47,228 nucleotides of DNA from assembly GCA_903934795.1 (NCBI GenBank), contig CAIZPE010000205.1, positions 1-47,228 on the forward strand. Reading direction: 5' to 3'. The translations under genes were made by a program, and so were the position numbers. The notes under the pieces were generated by a model. It was not told where the DNA came from, did not search any database, and saw only the letters and a list, made by a program, of their open reading frames with translations. This document shows positions 7,466-17,722 of the stretch, one piece after another; the stretch's first letter is position 1; every line of letters starts with the position of its first letter. Source of the stretch: an uncultured bacterium (GTDB lineage: Bacteria; Pseudomonadota; Gammaproteobacteria; Burkholderiales; Burkholderiaceae_E).

Positions 7466-8807
7466 GGGCTTCGGCCAGGTCGATCACCGCCATCGCATAG
7501 AAGTTCGAGCGGTTGTAGCGGGTGATCACATAGAAGTTGGGCGTGCCCAGCCAGTGCACCGGCGAGGCTTCCCCCTCGGGCAGGTCGATCAGCGCCAGCG
7601 GCATGTCCTCGGGGATCCGATCGGGGCTCGAGAGCCCGTGGTCGGCAAGTTGCCCTGGCTTGATCCGCGGCTCGATGCCGCCGGCGATCAGCGCCTGAGC
7701 CCGGGCCGGGTCGTCGATCTTCACGCGGAAGTGGGTGGGCTCGCCGCTGCGCCAGCCGTGTTCGGCCAGAAAGCGGGCCACGCTGCCGATGGCATCGGTG
7801 GGGCTCGCGCGAAGGTTGATCGCGGCGTCACCATCGAAGTCGACCGCGAAGCGCCGGATGCTGGCTGGCATGAACTGCGGAATGCCGATCGCACCGGCAT
7901 AGGAGCCGCGCACGCTGAGCGGATCGATGCCGGCATCGCGGGTGTGGAGCAGGTACTCCGAGAGCTCTTCCCGGAAGTAGGCCGAGCGGCGTGGGTCCTG
8001 CAGAGCCAGGGTGGTCAGCGCGTCGATCACCCGGAACTCGCCCATCACCCGCCCGTAGATCGTCTCGACGCCGATGATCGCCACGATGATCTCGGCGGGC
8101 ACTCCCCAGCGCTGGCTCGCCCGGGCGAGCGTGGCCTCGTGTTCCGTCCAGAACCGTGCGCCCTCGCGCAGCCGCACCGGCTCGATGAAGCGGGCCCGGT
8201 ATGCGCTCCACGACCGGCGGAAACCCGGCGGTGGCGGCGCGATCAGCCGAAGCACCTCGGGTTGCAGTCGCACGCCCGAGAACAGGGTCTTGAGCGCCGG
8301 CTCCTCGAAGCGGTGGCGCTCGACCATCTCGGTGATGAAGGCCTGGAGCGCCGGCATGTCGGCGGGGCTGGCGCCCTGGGTCGTCGCGGCCAGAGCACTG
8401 CCGGTCGCGGCCGCCGTCGCGGCCGGCACCGCAGCGCGCTTCGCGGCGTTGGGGCGCGGGGGACGGGGCTTGGTGGTCGCGGAAGCGCCCGGTCGGTTGG
8501 CAGCCTGTCTGACGGCAGCCGGCCGGGAGGCGGTGGTCTTGTCTGCGGTGGCCCGTGCGTCGCCCGCCTTCGCATCGGTGACCCTCGCATCGCTGGCCAT
8601 GGTCTGGGCAGTCTTCGCATCGGCAGCCCCCGCGGCAGGCGGCAGCCCCGCCAGCAGGCCGAGCATGGCGAGCGCGGCCAGAACCGCGCCGCGCCGACGC
8701 CGCGGGCGCGTGCCAACCGGGCGCGGCAAGGAGTCCCTGGCCGGCAGTGGGCGGGACAGGCCGCGGTGGCGGAGCTTGGCTTCGGCAGTCTTGGCGGCGG
8801 CTGGCAT
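7443..8807 (-). CDS. mltB: lytic murein transglycosylase B
   Basis: A periplasmic muramidase-like lyase that cleaves the MurNAc-GlcNAc bond in peptidoglycan with anhydro-ring formation. Of 454 residues, about 1-62 hold a long basic N-region and a hydrophobic signal segment ending PPAAGAADA. Residues 63-150 are a low-complexity Ala/Asp/Thr/Pro linker with degenerate DAK/DAR units. From 150 the SLT family 3 catalytic domain follows, with the catalytic Glu248 in GVETIYGR and the GIPQFMPAS block. No lipobox cysteine follows the signal, so unlike E. coli MltB the protein is probably soluble in the periplasm. The ATG at 8807 overlaps the stop of the upstream gene by one base (TGATG). It is the last gene of the moxR operon, and its end overlaps the convergent marR. 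Confidence 0.9.
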   Translation of the reverse strand: MPAAAKTAEAKLRHRGLSRPLPARDSLPRPVGTRPRRRRGAVLAALAMLGLLAGLPPAAGAADAKTAQTMASDARVTDAKAGDARATADKTTASRPAAVRQAANRPGASATTKPRPPRPNAAKRAAVPAATAAATGSALAATTQGASPADMPALQAFITEMVERHRFEEPALKTLFSGVRLQPEVLRLIAPPPPGFRRSWSAYRARFIEPVRLREGARFWTEHEATLARASQRWGVPAEIIVAIIGVETIYGRVMGEFRVIDALTTLALQDPRRSAYFREELSEYLLHTRDAGIDPLSVRGSYAGAIGIPQFMPASIRRFAVDFDGDAAINLRASPTDAIGSVARFLAEHGWRSGEPTHFRVKIDDPARAQALIAGGIEPRIKPGQLADHGLSSPDRIPEDMPLALIDLPEGEASPVHWLGTPNFYVITRYNRSNFYAMAVIDLAEALRTARTR

Positions 8808-10840
8808 CAGGGTCGGAATGCGCGGATCAGGGTGCGCAAGTCTGCCATGTCGCGCGCGCTCGCCGCCTCGCCGCCGAATCGCAGCCGGTTGTAGAGCGCG
8901 ACGATGCGCCGGGCCTGCGCCGCGCCCTCTGCGTCGAGCAGAGCACCCGCCCTCGCCAGCAACTGCAGCGGGGTCTCATGCCGGGCGCGCACCACGCCGA
9001 TCTCGGCGAGCTGGGCGCAGAACTCGCCGTAGCACTGCTGCAGCGGGTCGCGCGGCCGTCGCGGGTGCAGGGTGATCAGCGCAACCACCCCGATCGCGAG
9101 CGCGAGCCCGAGGGCCATCAGCCCGACCAGGTCCTGCCAGTCGGCCAGCGCCAGCCCGATCGCGCCAAGCAGCTGGCGCTGGCGGACGCTGTCATAGGAC
9201 AGCATCCACTGGCTCCAGGCATTGCCGATCGCATCGAGATTGAAGCGCGCCCGCTCAAGCAGGCCGACCTGCGCGCGCGGGCCACCGGCCTCGCGCAGCA
9301 CCCGGCTGCCCTGCTCGATCCGCTCGGGAGCGATCGCGGCGGTGGGGTCGATGCGCACCCAGCCGCGCTCGGCCAGCCAGACCTCGGCCCAGGCATGGGC
9401 GTCGGCCTGGCGCACCGTCCAGGTCTCGTCGATCGGGTTGCGCTCGCCTCCCTGGTACCCCGTGACCACGCGGGCCGGGATGTCGAGGGCGCGCATCAGC
9501 ACCGAGAACGCGCTCGCGTAGTGCTCGCAGAAGCCGGCGCGGGTCTGGAACAGGAAGTCGTCCGCGCTGTTGGGGCCCAGCGTTGGCGGATTCATGGTGT
9601 ACCGGAAGGGCGCCTCGCGGAACATCGCCAGAGCGCGTTCCACCAGCCGGGCATCGTCGTTTTCCTCGTTACGCCAGCGCTGCGCCAGTTCGAGGGTGCG
9701 GGGATTGAATCCCGGCGGCAGCTCCAGCCAGGGCTGAAGGCTGAACCGGGTCTCGTTCAGGCCAAGGCGATAGTCGAGGCGCGACTCGAGCCGGTAGCGC
9801 ACCCGTTCGTTGATCGGCTGGCGCGACACCAGCTGCAGGTCGGGGCGCAGCAGCGGTGCATCGAAGGAGAGATCGCTGGCGGCCACCGGCGCATCGAGCG
9901 CGAACAGCCAGGTGCGCTGGTGCGGCTCCAGCGTGATCCGGTAGCCCAGGGGAGGGCTGGCGCCATGGGTGAGGGTGGGCACGGTCTGGGCCGACAGGGG
10001 CATCTGCAGCTCGCGCCAGTTGAGACCGTCGAAGCTGCCGAACACCGGCCCGCGCCAGTAGAGCGACTTGGCAGACGGCGGTTTGCCCTCGAAGCTGACC
10101 CGAAAGGCGATCTCCTCGGAACTGCTCAGACTGGCGATGGCGCCGGGCTGCATCGACTCCGACAGGCCGGTGCGCGCGCTCATCTGGCTGTCGGGTGCCC
10201 CCCAGAGGGGGCCCTGGATGCGCGGGAACAGCGCGAACATCAGCGCGGCCAGCGGCAGGGCCTGCAGCAGCAGGGCGCCGGCGCTGCGGAATCGGCGCAG
10301 GACAGGCTGCTCGCGCACCCCGAACTGCATGGTGATCATGGCGGTAACCAGGGCGAGCACGGCCAGGCCGGCGCAGGCCGCGGTGAGCATCGACTGCGAA
10401 TGGAAGAAGCTGGTGATCAGCAGGAAGAAGCACAGGAAGATCACCACGAAGAGGTCGCGCCGGGCGCGCATCTCCATGAGCTTCAGGCCCAGAAACAGCA
10501 CCAGCAGCACCACGCCCGGCTCGCGTCCGAGCAGGGTGCGGTAGTGAGCCCAGACCGCGGTGGTGCAGGCGATCGCGGCCAGCCAGCGCACCGAGTCGCG
10601 CGGCAGCCAGCGTCCGGAAAAGATCAGGCCGAGGCGCCACACGAAGAGCATGCCGAAGCCGACCGACACCCACCAGGGAAGATGGAACAGGCCGGGCAGC
10701 ACGGCCAGGGCCACCGCGCTCATCAGGAACAGGGTGTCGCGCCGGTCCCGTTCCCACTGGTCGCCGAGTTGGCCGCCGAGCGCGCGCATGGAGTGGCGCA
10801 GCGCGAGCGGTGCCAGTTCGGGGATGGACGCGCGGGCCAT
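8807..10840 (-). CDS. tgpA: TgpA-like membrane transglutaminase-fold protein (DUF3488)
   Basis: A 677-residue membrane protein with a cluster of hydrophobic helices in the first ~220 residues (DUF3488-type), a periplasmic transglutaminase-like domain, and one C-terminal helix near 590 followed by a cytoplasmic tail. The catalytic triad is visible as Cys438 in TRAGFCEHYASAF, His482 in DAHAWAEVW and Asp498 in RIDPT. The Pseudomonas relative TgpA is essential and thought to act in the envelope; its substrate is not established. The gene lies 12 bases after the DUF58 gene and shares a TGATG junction with mltB, which supports a cell-wall role. Gene symbol given by family only. Confidence 0.85.
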   Translation of the reverse strand: MARASIPELAPLALRHSMRALGGQLGDQWERDRRDTLFLMSAVALAVLPGLFHLPWWVSVGFGMLFVWRLGLIFSGRWLPRDSVRWLAAIACTTAVWAHYRTLLGREPGVVLLVLFLGLKLMEMRARRDLFVVIFLCFFLLITSFFHSQSMLTAACAGLAVLALVTAMITMQFGVREQPVLRRFRSAGALLLQALPLAALMFALFPRIQGPLWGAPDSQMSARTGLSESMQPGAIASLSSSEEIAFRVSFEGKPPSAKSLYWRGPVFGSFDGLNWRELQMPLSAQTVPTLTHGASPPLGYRITLEPHQRTWLFALDAPVAASDLSFDAPLLRPDLQLVSRQPINERVRYRLESRLDYRLGLNETRFSLQPWLELPPGFNPRTLELAQRWRNEENDDARLVERALAMFREAPFRYTMNPPTLGPNSADDFLFQTRAGFCEHYASAFSVLMRALDIPARVVTGYQGGERNPIDETWTVRQADAHAWAEVWLAERGWVRIDPTAAIAPERIEQGSRVLREAGGPRAQVGLLERARFNLDAIGNAWSQWMLSYDSVRQRQLLGAIGLALADWQDLVGLMALGLALAIGVVALITLHPRRPRDPLQQCYGEFCAQLAEIGVVRARHETPLQLLARAGALLDAEGAAQARRIVALYNRLRFGGEAASARDMADLRTLIRAFRP

Positions 10841-10852
10841 GACGCCTGTCGC

Positions 10853-11824
10853 TCAGACCCGTGCCAGCGCGAGCGCCTCGAGGCAGCGCTCGCGGTGTTG
10901 CGGACCCTGGCCGGGCTCGATCACCAGGCCGGGCAGGTGCAGACCCCAGCGCAGGCCGGCGGCGTCAGCCTCGATCACCCAGGCGGTCAGTCGAGAGAGC
11001 CTCGACTCGGCCGGGAGGCCGTTGGGCAGGCTGTGCCAGTCGAGGAGCAGCTCGCCGCCTTCGGCGCCGTCGAACTGCTTGACCAGGAGCTCGTCGGAGC
11101 CGCTGCGGGCGACCGCCTTCCAGGCAATGCGCCGTGGCGAATCGCCGGCCGACCAGGCGCGCAGCGCGGCGAGATCCTCCTCGCCGGCGCGGCCCCCCGT
11201 GCCTTCGCCGCCGAGGGTCTGGCTCGCAGGCAGTGCCGGCGGCGCGGCCTCGGGTGCGGGATAGACGAGCACGAAGCCGGCTGGCTGCCACCAGGCCCAG
11301 GCCCGCCACAGGCCCAGCGGAAAGCGGGAGGAGATCCGGATCGGGGGCAGGGGATGCCGGCCGCGCGCGTCAGCCGTCCAGACCAGGGCGGTGGGCTGCT
11401 CCCCGCCGGCGGGCACATCGATCGGCACCGGCTCGTGAGCGCCGGTCGGGCGCAGGGAGAGTGCGAATCGGTCATGGCCCCGGCCCTCGACCACCGTGGC
11501 ATGCAGCTCGGCGGCGCTGCCGGCGAACACCGGCTCGAGCCGGCCGCTGCGCAGCTCCAGAGCCGACAGGTTCCGGAAGGTCTGCAGCATGCCCACGATG
11601 GCCACGGCGCCGAGCAGGAAGGTGAGCAGGAACCCCAGAGAGAGCGCGTAGTTGATCGAGGCGATCAGCATCGTCAGGAGCACCAGCGCATAGAGCAGTC
11701 CGGCGCGGGTGGGCAGCACATAGACATTGCGCTGGGCGAGCCGCAGCGGCCCGGCATGCGGCCCCCGCCGCCCGGGCAGGCGCAGCGAGATCCGGTCGAT
11801 CCAGCTGGCGGCAGCCTGGCTCAA
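10853..11824 (-). CDS. DUF58-domain membrane protein
   Basis: A 323-residue protein with two adjacent hydrophobic segments (about residues 35-85) and a C-terminal DUF58 region recognisable from [19 protein letters not shown] (~225-250). DUF58 proteins regularly sit between a MoxR AAA ATPase and a transglutaminase-like protein; their biochemical role is unclear. The proposed start is TTG at 11824, overlapping the moxR stop in a TTGA junction, so its translation probably depends on ribosomes finishing moxR. This matters because moxR is frameshifted in this sequence. No ATG fits the N-terminus better. Confidence 0.8.
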   Translation of the reverse strand: MSQAAASWIDRISLRLPGRRGPHAGPLRLAQRNVYVLPTRAGLLYALVLLTMLIASINYALSLGFLLTFLLGAVAIVGMLQTFRNLSALELRSGRLEPVFAGSAAELHATVVEGRGHDRFALSLRPTGAHEPVPIDVPAGGEQPTALVWTADARGRHPLPPIRISSRFPLGLWRAWAWWQPAGFVLVYPAPEAAPPALPASQTLGGEGTGGRAGEEDLAALRAWSAGDSPRRIAWKAVARSGSDELLVKQFDGAEGGELLLDWHSLPNGLPAESRLSRLTAWVIEADAAGLRWGLHLPGLVIEPGQGPQHRERCLEALALARV

Positions 11825-12743
11825 GGAACCGACACGCCCTTGACGATGCCCGCGACCAGCTCGGCGCGGGCCCGGTGCGAACCGGCGCTGCCCTTGGCGG
11901 GCCGCAGGCGGTGACCCGCCACGGCGCCGAGCACCGCCTGCACGTCATCGGGCAGCACATGGTTGCGGCCATCGAGCAGCGCCCAGGCGCGCGCGGCCTG
12001 GGCCAGACCCAGCCCGGCGCGCGGGCTGAGGCCCTCGGCCAGCAGCGGCGAGCGTCGGCTGAAGGTGAGCAGGTTCTGCAGGTAGTCGAGAATGGCCGGG
12101 CTGCAGCGCACCTCCCGAACCCGCTGCTGCAGCTCGACCAGTTCCGCCGGCTGCAGGCAGGGCTGCAGGCCGGCGACCATCTCGCGCCGGTCGATACCCT
12201 CGAGCAGCGCGCGCTCGGCCCTGGGGTCGGGGTACCCGAGCTCGATGCACATCGGAAGCGGTCGAGCTGGGACTCCGGCAGGGCGAAGGTGCCAACCTGG
12301 TCGGAGGGGTTCTGGGTGGCGATCACGAAGAAGGGCTCGGGCAGCCGCCGCGGCTTGCCGTCGACCGAGACCTGCCGCTCCTCCATGGCCTCGAGCAGCG
12401 CACTCTGGGTCTTGGGCGAGGCACGGTTGATCTCGTCGGCCAGCAGCACCTGCGAAAACACCGGCCCGGGATGGAACACGAAGCTGGCGGTGTCGCGATC
12501 GAACACCGTGGTGCCGGTGATGTCGGCCGGCAACAGGTCGTTGGTGAACTGGGTGCGGCTGAACTCGAGACCCAGCGAGATGGACAGCGCATGGGCCAGC
12601 GTGGTCTTGCCGACACCGGGCAGGTCTTCGATCAGCAGGTGGCCGCGGGCAAGCAGGCAGGCCAGCGCGAGGCGGATCTGCGGCTGCTTGCCGACCACCA
12701 CGCGGCCAACCTGGGAGGCGGCGGCCTGGATCTTCTGGAGCAT
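11821..12743 (-). pseudogene. moxR: MoxR-family AAA+ ATPase, interrupted by a one-base frameshift
   Basis: A MoxR chaperone-like ATPase that would be 307 residues if one base were restored. The first part (ATG at 12743) carries Walker [11 protein letters not shown], Walker [13 protein letters not shown] and the sensor region IATQNPSDQ, and runs through ESQLDRF. The reading frame is then lost. The second part begins [10 protein letters not shown] (from 12252) and continues with the helical lid to the stop at 11821. In relatives these parts join as DRF-L-MCI. The DNA reads TTCCGATG where TTCCTGATG would restore the frame, so one T is missing between 12254 and 12253. No slippery motif for programmed shifting is visible. 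It may be a sequencing error or a true recent mutation. The gene leads the overlapping moxR-DUF58-tgpA-mltB operon. Confidence 0.85.
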
Positions 12744-12772
12744 GGCGACCTGGGAGATGGGGAGTCGACGGC

Positions 12773-12778
12773 AGTGTA
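12773..12778 (-). promoter_or_regulatory. candidate -10 box for the moxR operon
   Basis: On the minus strand TTTACACT contains TACACT, a reasonable -10, about 30 bases before the moxR ATG. No good -35 is found 17 bp upstream. Weak evidence. Confidence 0.3.
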
Positions 12779-12887
12779 AACCTCGACCCTGCGCCGGCTC
12801 CCGGCAGGGGCTTGTGCCGCCGACGGCCGGTGGCCGCAGTGCCTTGACCGGCAATGCCGCGTCATCACCGGTCGCACTGCGTCATTC

Positions 12888-12916
12888 TTGGGCGGGCGCG
12901 GCAATCGGGTTAGCAT
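12888..12916 (+). promoter_or_regulatory. candidate promoter of the crotonase gene
   Basis: TTGGGC (12888-12893) and TAGCAT (12911-12916) are separated by exactly 17 bp, with a start predicted near 12923, 23 bases before the ATG. Both hexamers are imperfect. Upstream, GACCGG (12846-12851) and CCGGTC (12868-12873) form a loose inverted repeat of unknown meaning. Confidence 0.4.
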
Positions 12917-12945
12917 GGCGGGCTGCGCATTTCCGGAGTGCCGAC

Positions 12946-13743
12946 ATGGCCGCCGTCCCCCAAGAGCTCACCGAGCCGCTGGTGCTCGTCGCCACCCAGG
13001 GCGGGGCGGTCACGCTCACCCTGAACCGACCGGCGCAGTTCAACCCGCTCAGCGCCGCCATGATGGCGGCCTTGCGCGGTGAGCTCGAGCGCATCGCGGC
13101 CGATGCCTCGGTGCGCGTGGTGATCATCGCGGCCGCCGGCAAGGCCTTCTGCGCCGGCCACGATCTGCGCGAGATGCGCGCCGAGCCCTCGCTGCCGTTC
13201 TACCAGGCGCTGTTTGCCGACTGCACCCGGCTGATGACCACCCTCCAGGGCATGCCGCAGCCGGTCATCGCCCGGGTCCACGGCATGGCCACGGCCGCCG
13301 GCTGCCAGCTGGTGGCCATGTGCGACCTCGCCGTGGCCGCGGCCGAGGCGCGCTTCGCGGTGTCCGGGGTCAATCTCGGGCTCTTCTGCGCCACACCTTC
13401 AGTGGCGCTCAGCCGCAATCTCTCCCGCAAGGCGGCCTTCGAGATGCTGGTCACCGGCGAGTTCATCGATGCCGAGCAGGCCCGCGAGCGCGGGCTGGTC
13501 AACCGGGTGGTGCCTGCCGACCGCCTCGATGCCGAGGTGCGCGCCCTGGCCGATGCCATCATCGCCAAGCCGGCGGTGGCCATTGCGGCGGGCAAGGGGC
13601 TGTTCTACCGCCAGCTCGAGATGGGCATCGACGCTGCCTACCAGCTCGCCGGCCAGACCATGGCCTGCAACATGATGGCGCCCGACACCCTGGAAGGGGT
13701 GCAGGCCTTCATCGACAAGCGTCCGCCCGCCTGGCGGCGCTGA
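12946..13743 (+). CDS. ECHDC3-like crotonase-family protein lacking classic catalytic glutamates
   Basis: A 265-residue crotonase-fold protein. The oxyanion-hole blocks are present (AFCAGHDLREM and AAGCQLVAMCDLA), as is the ECHDC3-typical segment GLFCATPSVALSRNL. Compared with rat mitochondrial enoyl-CoA hydratase, the two catalytic glutamates are missing: the GCE position is GCQ and the QPE position is VSG. A normal hydratase reaction is therefore unlikely, and the true substrate is unknown, although CoA-ester binding is expected from the fold. The start at 12946 follows a weak GGAG sequence ~10 bases upstream; the longer frame from 11875 is antisense to moxR. hemH follows after 15 bases, so the two are probably co-transcribed. 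Confidence 0.85.
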   Translation: MAAVPQELTEPLVLVATQGGAVTLTLNRPAQFNPLSAAMMAALRGELERIAADASVRVVIIAAAGKAFCAGHDLREMRAEPSLPFYQALFADCTRLMTTLQGMPQPVIARVHGMATAAGCQLVAMCDLAVAAAEARFAVSGVNLGLFCATPSVALSRNLSRKAAFEMLVTGEFIDAEQARERGLVNRVVPADRLDAEVRALADAIIAKPAVAIAAGKGLFYRQLEMGIDAAYQLAGQTMACNMMAPDTLEGVQAFIDKRPPAWRR

Positions 13744-13758
13744 GGTGCTGTCGCGTCC

Positions 13759-14871
13759 ATGAGCCGATTCACCGCCGCCGCCGGGTTCCGGCACGACCAG
13801 CCCGAGACCACCGGCGTGCTGCTGGTCCAGCTCGGCACGCCACAGGCGCCCGAGGCCGGCGCGGTGCGCCGCTATCTCGCCGAGTTTCTCGCCGATCCGC
13901 GGGTGATCGAGATCCCGCGTGCGGTCTGGATGCCGATCCTGCACGGCATCATCCTGCGTACCCGGCCCGCCCGTTCGGCCGAGAAGTACGCCAGCATCTG
14001 GACCGATGAAGGCTCACCGCTCGCGGTGCACAGCCGTCGTCAGGCCGCGCTGCTGGGCGGCTATCTCGGCGAGGCCGGCCATCGCGTCTCGGTGGCGCTG
14101 GCCATGCGCTACGGCGAGCCCTCGGTGGGCTCGGTCCTGCGCGAGCTGCGCGAGCGCAATCTCACCCGACTGCTGGTGCTGCCGCTGTACCCGCAGTACG
14201 CCGGCTCCAGCGTCGGCACGGCGCTCGACGCGGTCATGCGCGAGATCGCCGGGTGGCGCAACCCGCCCGAGCTGCGCACCATCAAGCACTTCCATGATGA
14301 TCCCGGCTACATCGCCGCGCTGGCCGACCGGGTGCGGGCCCACTGGCGCAGCGAGGGTCAGCCGGGCCAGCTGCTCATGAGCTTCCACGGGGTGCCCGAG
14401 AGCACCCTGCTGCAGGGCGACCCCTACCATTGCGAGTGTCTGGTCACCGCCCGACTGCTCGCCGAGGCGCTCGAGCTGCCGCGCGAGCGCTGGCGGGTGA
14501 GTTTCCAGAGCCGCCTCGGGCGGGCCCGCTGGCTGCAGCCTTACACCGAGGCCACGCTGCGCGAGCTGGGCCGGCAGGGCACCGAGCGCCTGGATGTGCT
14601 GTGCCCCGGCTTCGTGGCCGACTGTCTCGAGACCCTCGAGGAGATCGCGATCGAGGGCAAGGCCACCTACGAGGAGGCCGGCGGGCGGGGGTTTTCGTAC
14701 ATCCCCTGCCTGAACGACAGCCCCGCCTTCATCCACGGCCTCACCGGTCTGGTCGGGCGCCACCTGCAGGGCTGGCCCACCGCCCGGCCCGACGCCGCGA
14801 CGCAGGCCTGCCTCGATGCCCGGCTCGCCCAGCGGCTCGAGCGGGCCCGCGCGGCGGGCGCGGCGCGCTGA
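13759..14871 (+). CDS. hemH: ferrochelatase (protoheme ferro-lyase)
   Basis: Inserts Fe2+ into protoporphyrin IX in the last step of heme synthesis, at the cytoplasmic face of the membrane. The 370-residue length fits the family. The active-site histidine is H210 in MSFHGVPE and the conserved acidic site is around E291 in CPGFVADCLETLEE. The N-terminal GVLLVQLGTPQAPE block is typical. The ATG at 13759 lies 15 bases after the crotonase gene. Downstream lies the grpE heat-shock promoter; hemH next to grpE occurs in several betaproteobacteria as far as I recall. Confidence 0.95.
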   Translation: MSRFTAAAGFRHDQPETTGVLLVQLGTPQAPEAGAVRRYLAEFLADPRVIEIPRAVWMPILHGIILRTRPARSAEKYASIWTDEGSPLAVHSRRQAALLGGYLGEAGHRVSVALAMRYGEPSVGSVLRELRERNLTRLLVLPLYPQYAGSSVGTALDAVMREIAGWRNPPELRTIKHFHDDPGYIAALADRVRAHWRSEGQPGQLLMSFHGVPESTLLQGDPYHCECLVTARLLAEALELPRERWRVSFQSRLGRARWLQPYTEATLRELGRQGTERLDVLCPGFVADCLETLEEIAIEGKATYEEAGGRGFSYIPCLNDSPAFIHGLTGLVGRHLQGWPTARPDAATQACLDARLAQRLERARAAGAAR

Positions 14872-14914
14872 TCCGCGGCGCCCTGCGGGCGTCGCGACCC
14901 GCACGGGGCGGGGG

Positions 14915-14942
14915 CTTGAAATCCCGCCAAACGCCCCCATGT
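14915..14942 (+). promoter_or_regulatory. sigma-32 (RpoH) heat-shock promoter of grpE
   Basis: CTTGAAA (14915-14921) and CCCCATGT (14935-14942) match the sigma-32 consensus closely, with a 13-bp spacer. Transcription would start near 14949, about 55 bases before the grpE ATG. Confidence 0.8.
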
Positions 14943-15004
14943 CCTCGCGTCAGCCGGTGACTGCCGGCGCAAGTCCCTGAAATCATTGCTCAAAGGAGAC
15001 GCGG

Positions 15005-15553
15005 ATGGCCGATCCGCAGACTGACCACCCGATGCCTTCCGGAACCGATCAGGATCCCGGCGCCACCGGCGAACCCGCCCAGGGCATCGATCTCGCCGCG
15101 GAGCTGGCCACGGCCCAGCGCAAGGCCGACGAGTTCTACGACCAGTTCGTGCGGGCGCAGGCCGAGATGCAGAACATCCGCCGGCGCGCCCAGGAAGACA
15201 TCGCCAAGGCGCACAAGTTCGCGATCGAGGGCTTCGCCGAGAGCCTGCTGCCGGTGCGCGACAGCCTCGAGATGGCCCTGACGGTGGCTGCTCCCTCGGT
15301 GGACAGCCTGCGCGAGGGGGTGTCGGCCACCCTTCGGCAGCTGGCCAGCGCCTTCGAGAAGAACCGCGTGCTCGAGATCAATCCGGTGGGCGAGAAGTTC
15401 GACCCCAACCGGCACCAGGCGATCTCCACCGTGCCCGCGGCCGGCACCCAGCCGCCGGTGGCGCCCAACCATGTGGTGACGGTGCTGCAGAAGGGCTACC
15501 TGATCAACGAGCGGGTGCTGCGGCCCGCGATGGTGGTGGTCGCCCAGGGCTGA
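15005..15553 (+). CDS. grpE: GrpE, nucleotide exchange factor of DnaK
   Basis: A 182-residue cytoplasmic co-chaperone that releases ADP from DnaK. An acidic, disordered N-terminus is followed by a long helical dimerisation region (about residues 30-90, including the family motif [15 protein letters not shown]) and the beta-wing domain with [22 protein letters not shown] lies 6 bases before the ATG. The gene has its own sigma-32-like promoter and is followed by dnaK after 83 bp. Confidence 0.97.
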   Translation: MADPQTDHPMPSGTDQDPGATGEPAQGIDLAAELATAQRKADEFYDQFVRAQAEMQNIRRRAQEDIAKAHKFAIEGFAESLLPVRDSLEMALTVAAPSVDSLREGVSATLRQLASAFEKNRVLEINPVGEKFDPNRHQAISTVPAAGTQPPVAPNHVVTVLQKGYLINERVLRPAMVVVAQG

Positions 15554-15567
15554 GTCGATCGCCCCGA

Positions 15568-15595
15568 CTTGAATTCCGGCCGCGCAGGCACATCT
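15568..15595 (+). promoter_or_regulatory. sigma-32-like promoter of dnaK
   Basis: CTTGAAT (15568-15574) and GCACATCT (15588-15595) with a 13-bp spacer resemble the sigma-32 consensus (6 of 8 in the -10 region) and repeat the spacing of the grpE promoter. dnaK could thus be transcribed alone as well as from the grpE promoter. Confidence 0.6.
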
Positions 15596-15636
15596 AGGCA
15601 TCCAACGGACAACCGCATTTCCCAAGGACACACGAC

Positions 15637-17592
<1,956 letters not shown>

Positions 17593-17613
17593 GGCGCACG
17601 GCCACCCGACAGC

Positions 17614-17645
17614 GGACCGCTGACCACCGTCGTGGTCAGCGGTCC
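17614..17645 (+). terminator. strong hairpin after dnaK (terminator or mRNA-processing stem)
   Basis: GGACCGCTGACCAC (17614-17627) pairs perfectly with GTGGTCAGCGGTCC (17632-17645): a 14-bp stem with a CGTC loop, followed by TTGTCGCTT rather than a clean T-run. It may partly terminate transcription so that dnaK exceeds dnaJ, or protect the dnaK 3' end. Confidence 0.65.
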
Positions 17646-17665
17646 TTGTCGCTTCAGGCGCATGA

Positions 17666-17685
17666 GGGTCGGTCGAAGCCGACCC
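17666..17685 (+). other. second hairpin in the dnaK-dnaJ gap
   Basis: GGGTCGG (17666-17672) pairs with CCGACCC (17679-17685) around a six-base loop, TCGAAG. It lies 20 bases downstream of the larger stem and 37 bases before dnaJ. Function unknown. Confidence 0.4.
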
Positions 17686-17722
17686 AGGACGGATCGCCCC
17701 CACGGGGCACGGGAACAGACGA

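Noticed and set aside
8747-11914. A 1055-codon plus-strand frame across mltB, tgpA and DUF58 genes
   Set aside because: It is antisense to three genes with clear motifs and overlap-coupled starts; composition artefact.
12240-12270. Programmed ribosomal frameshift in moxR
   Set aside because: No slippery heptamer, no Shine-Dalgarno-like stimulator and no obvious downstream stem at the junction; a missing base explains it more simply.
14872-15004. CIRCE/HrcA control of grpE
   Set aside because: No TTAGCACTC-N9-GAGTGCTAA element is present; a sigma-32-type promoter is found instead.
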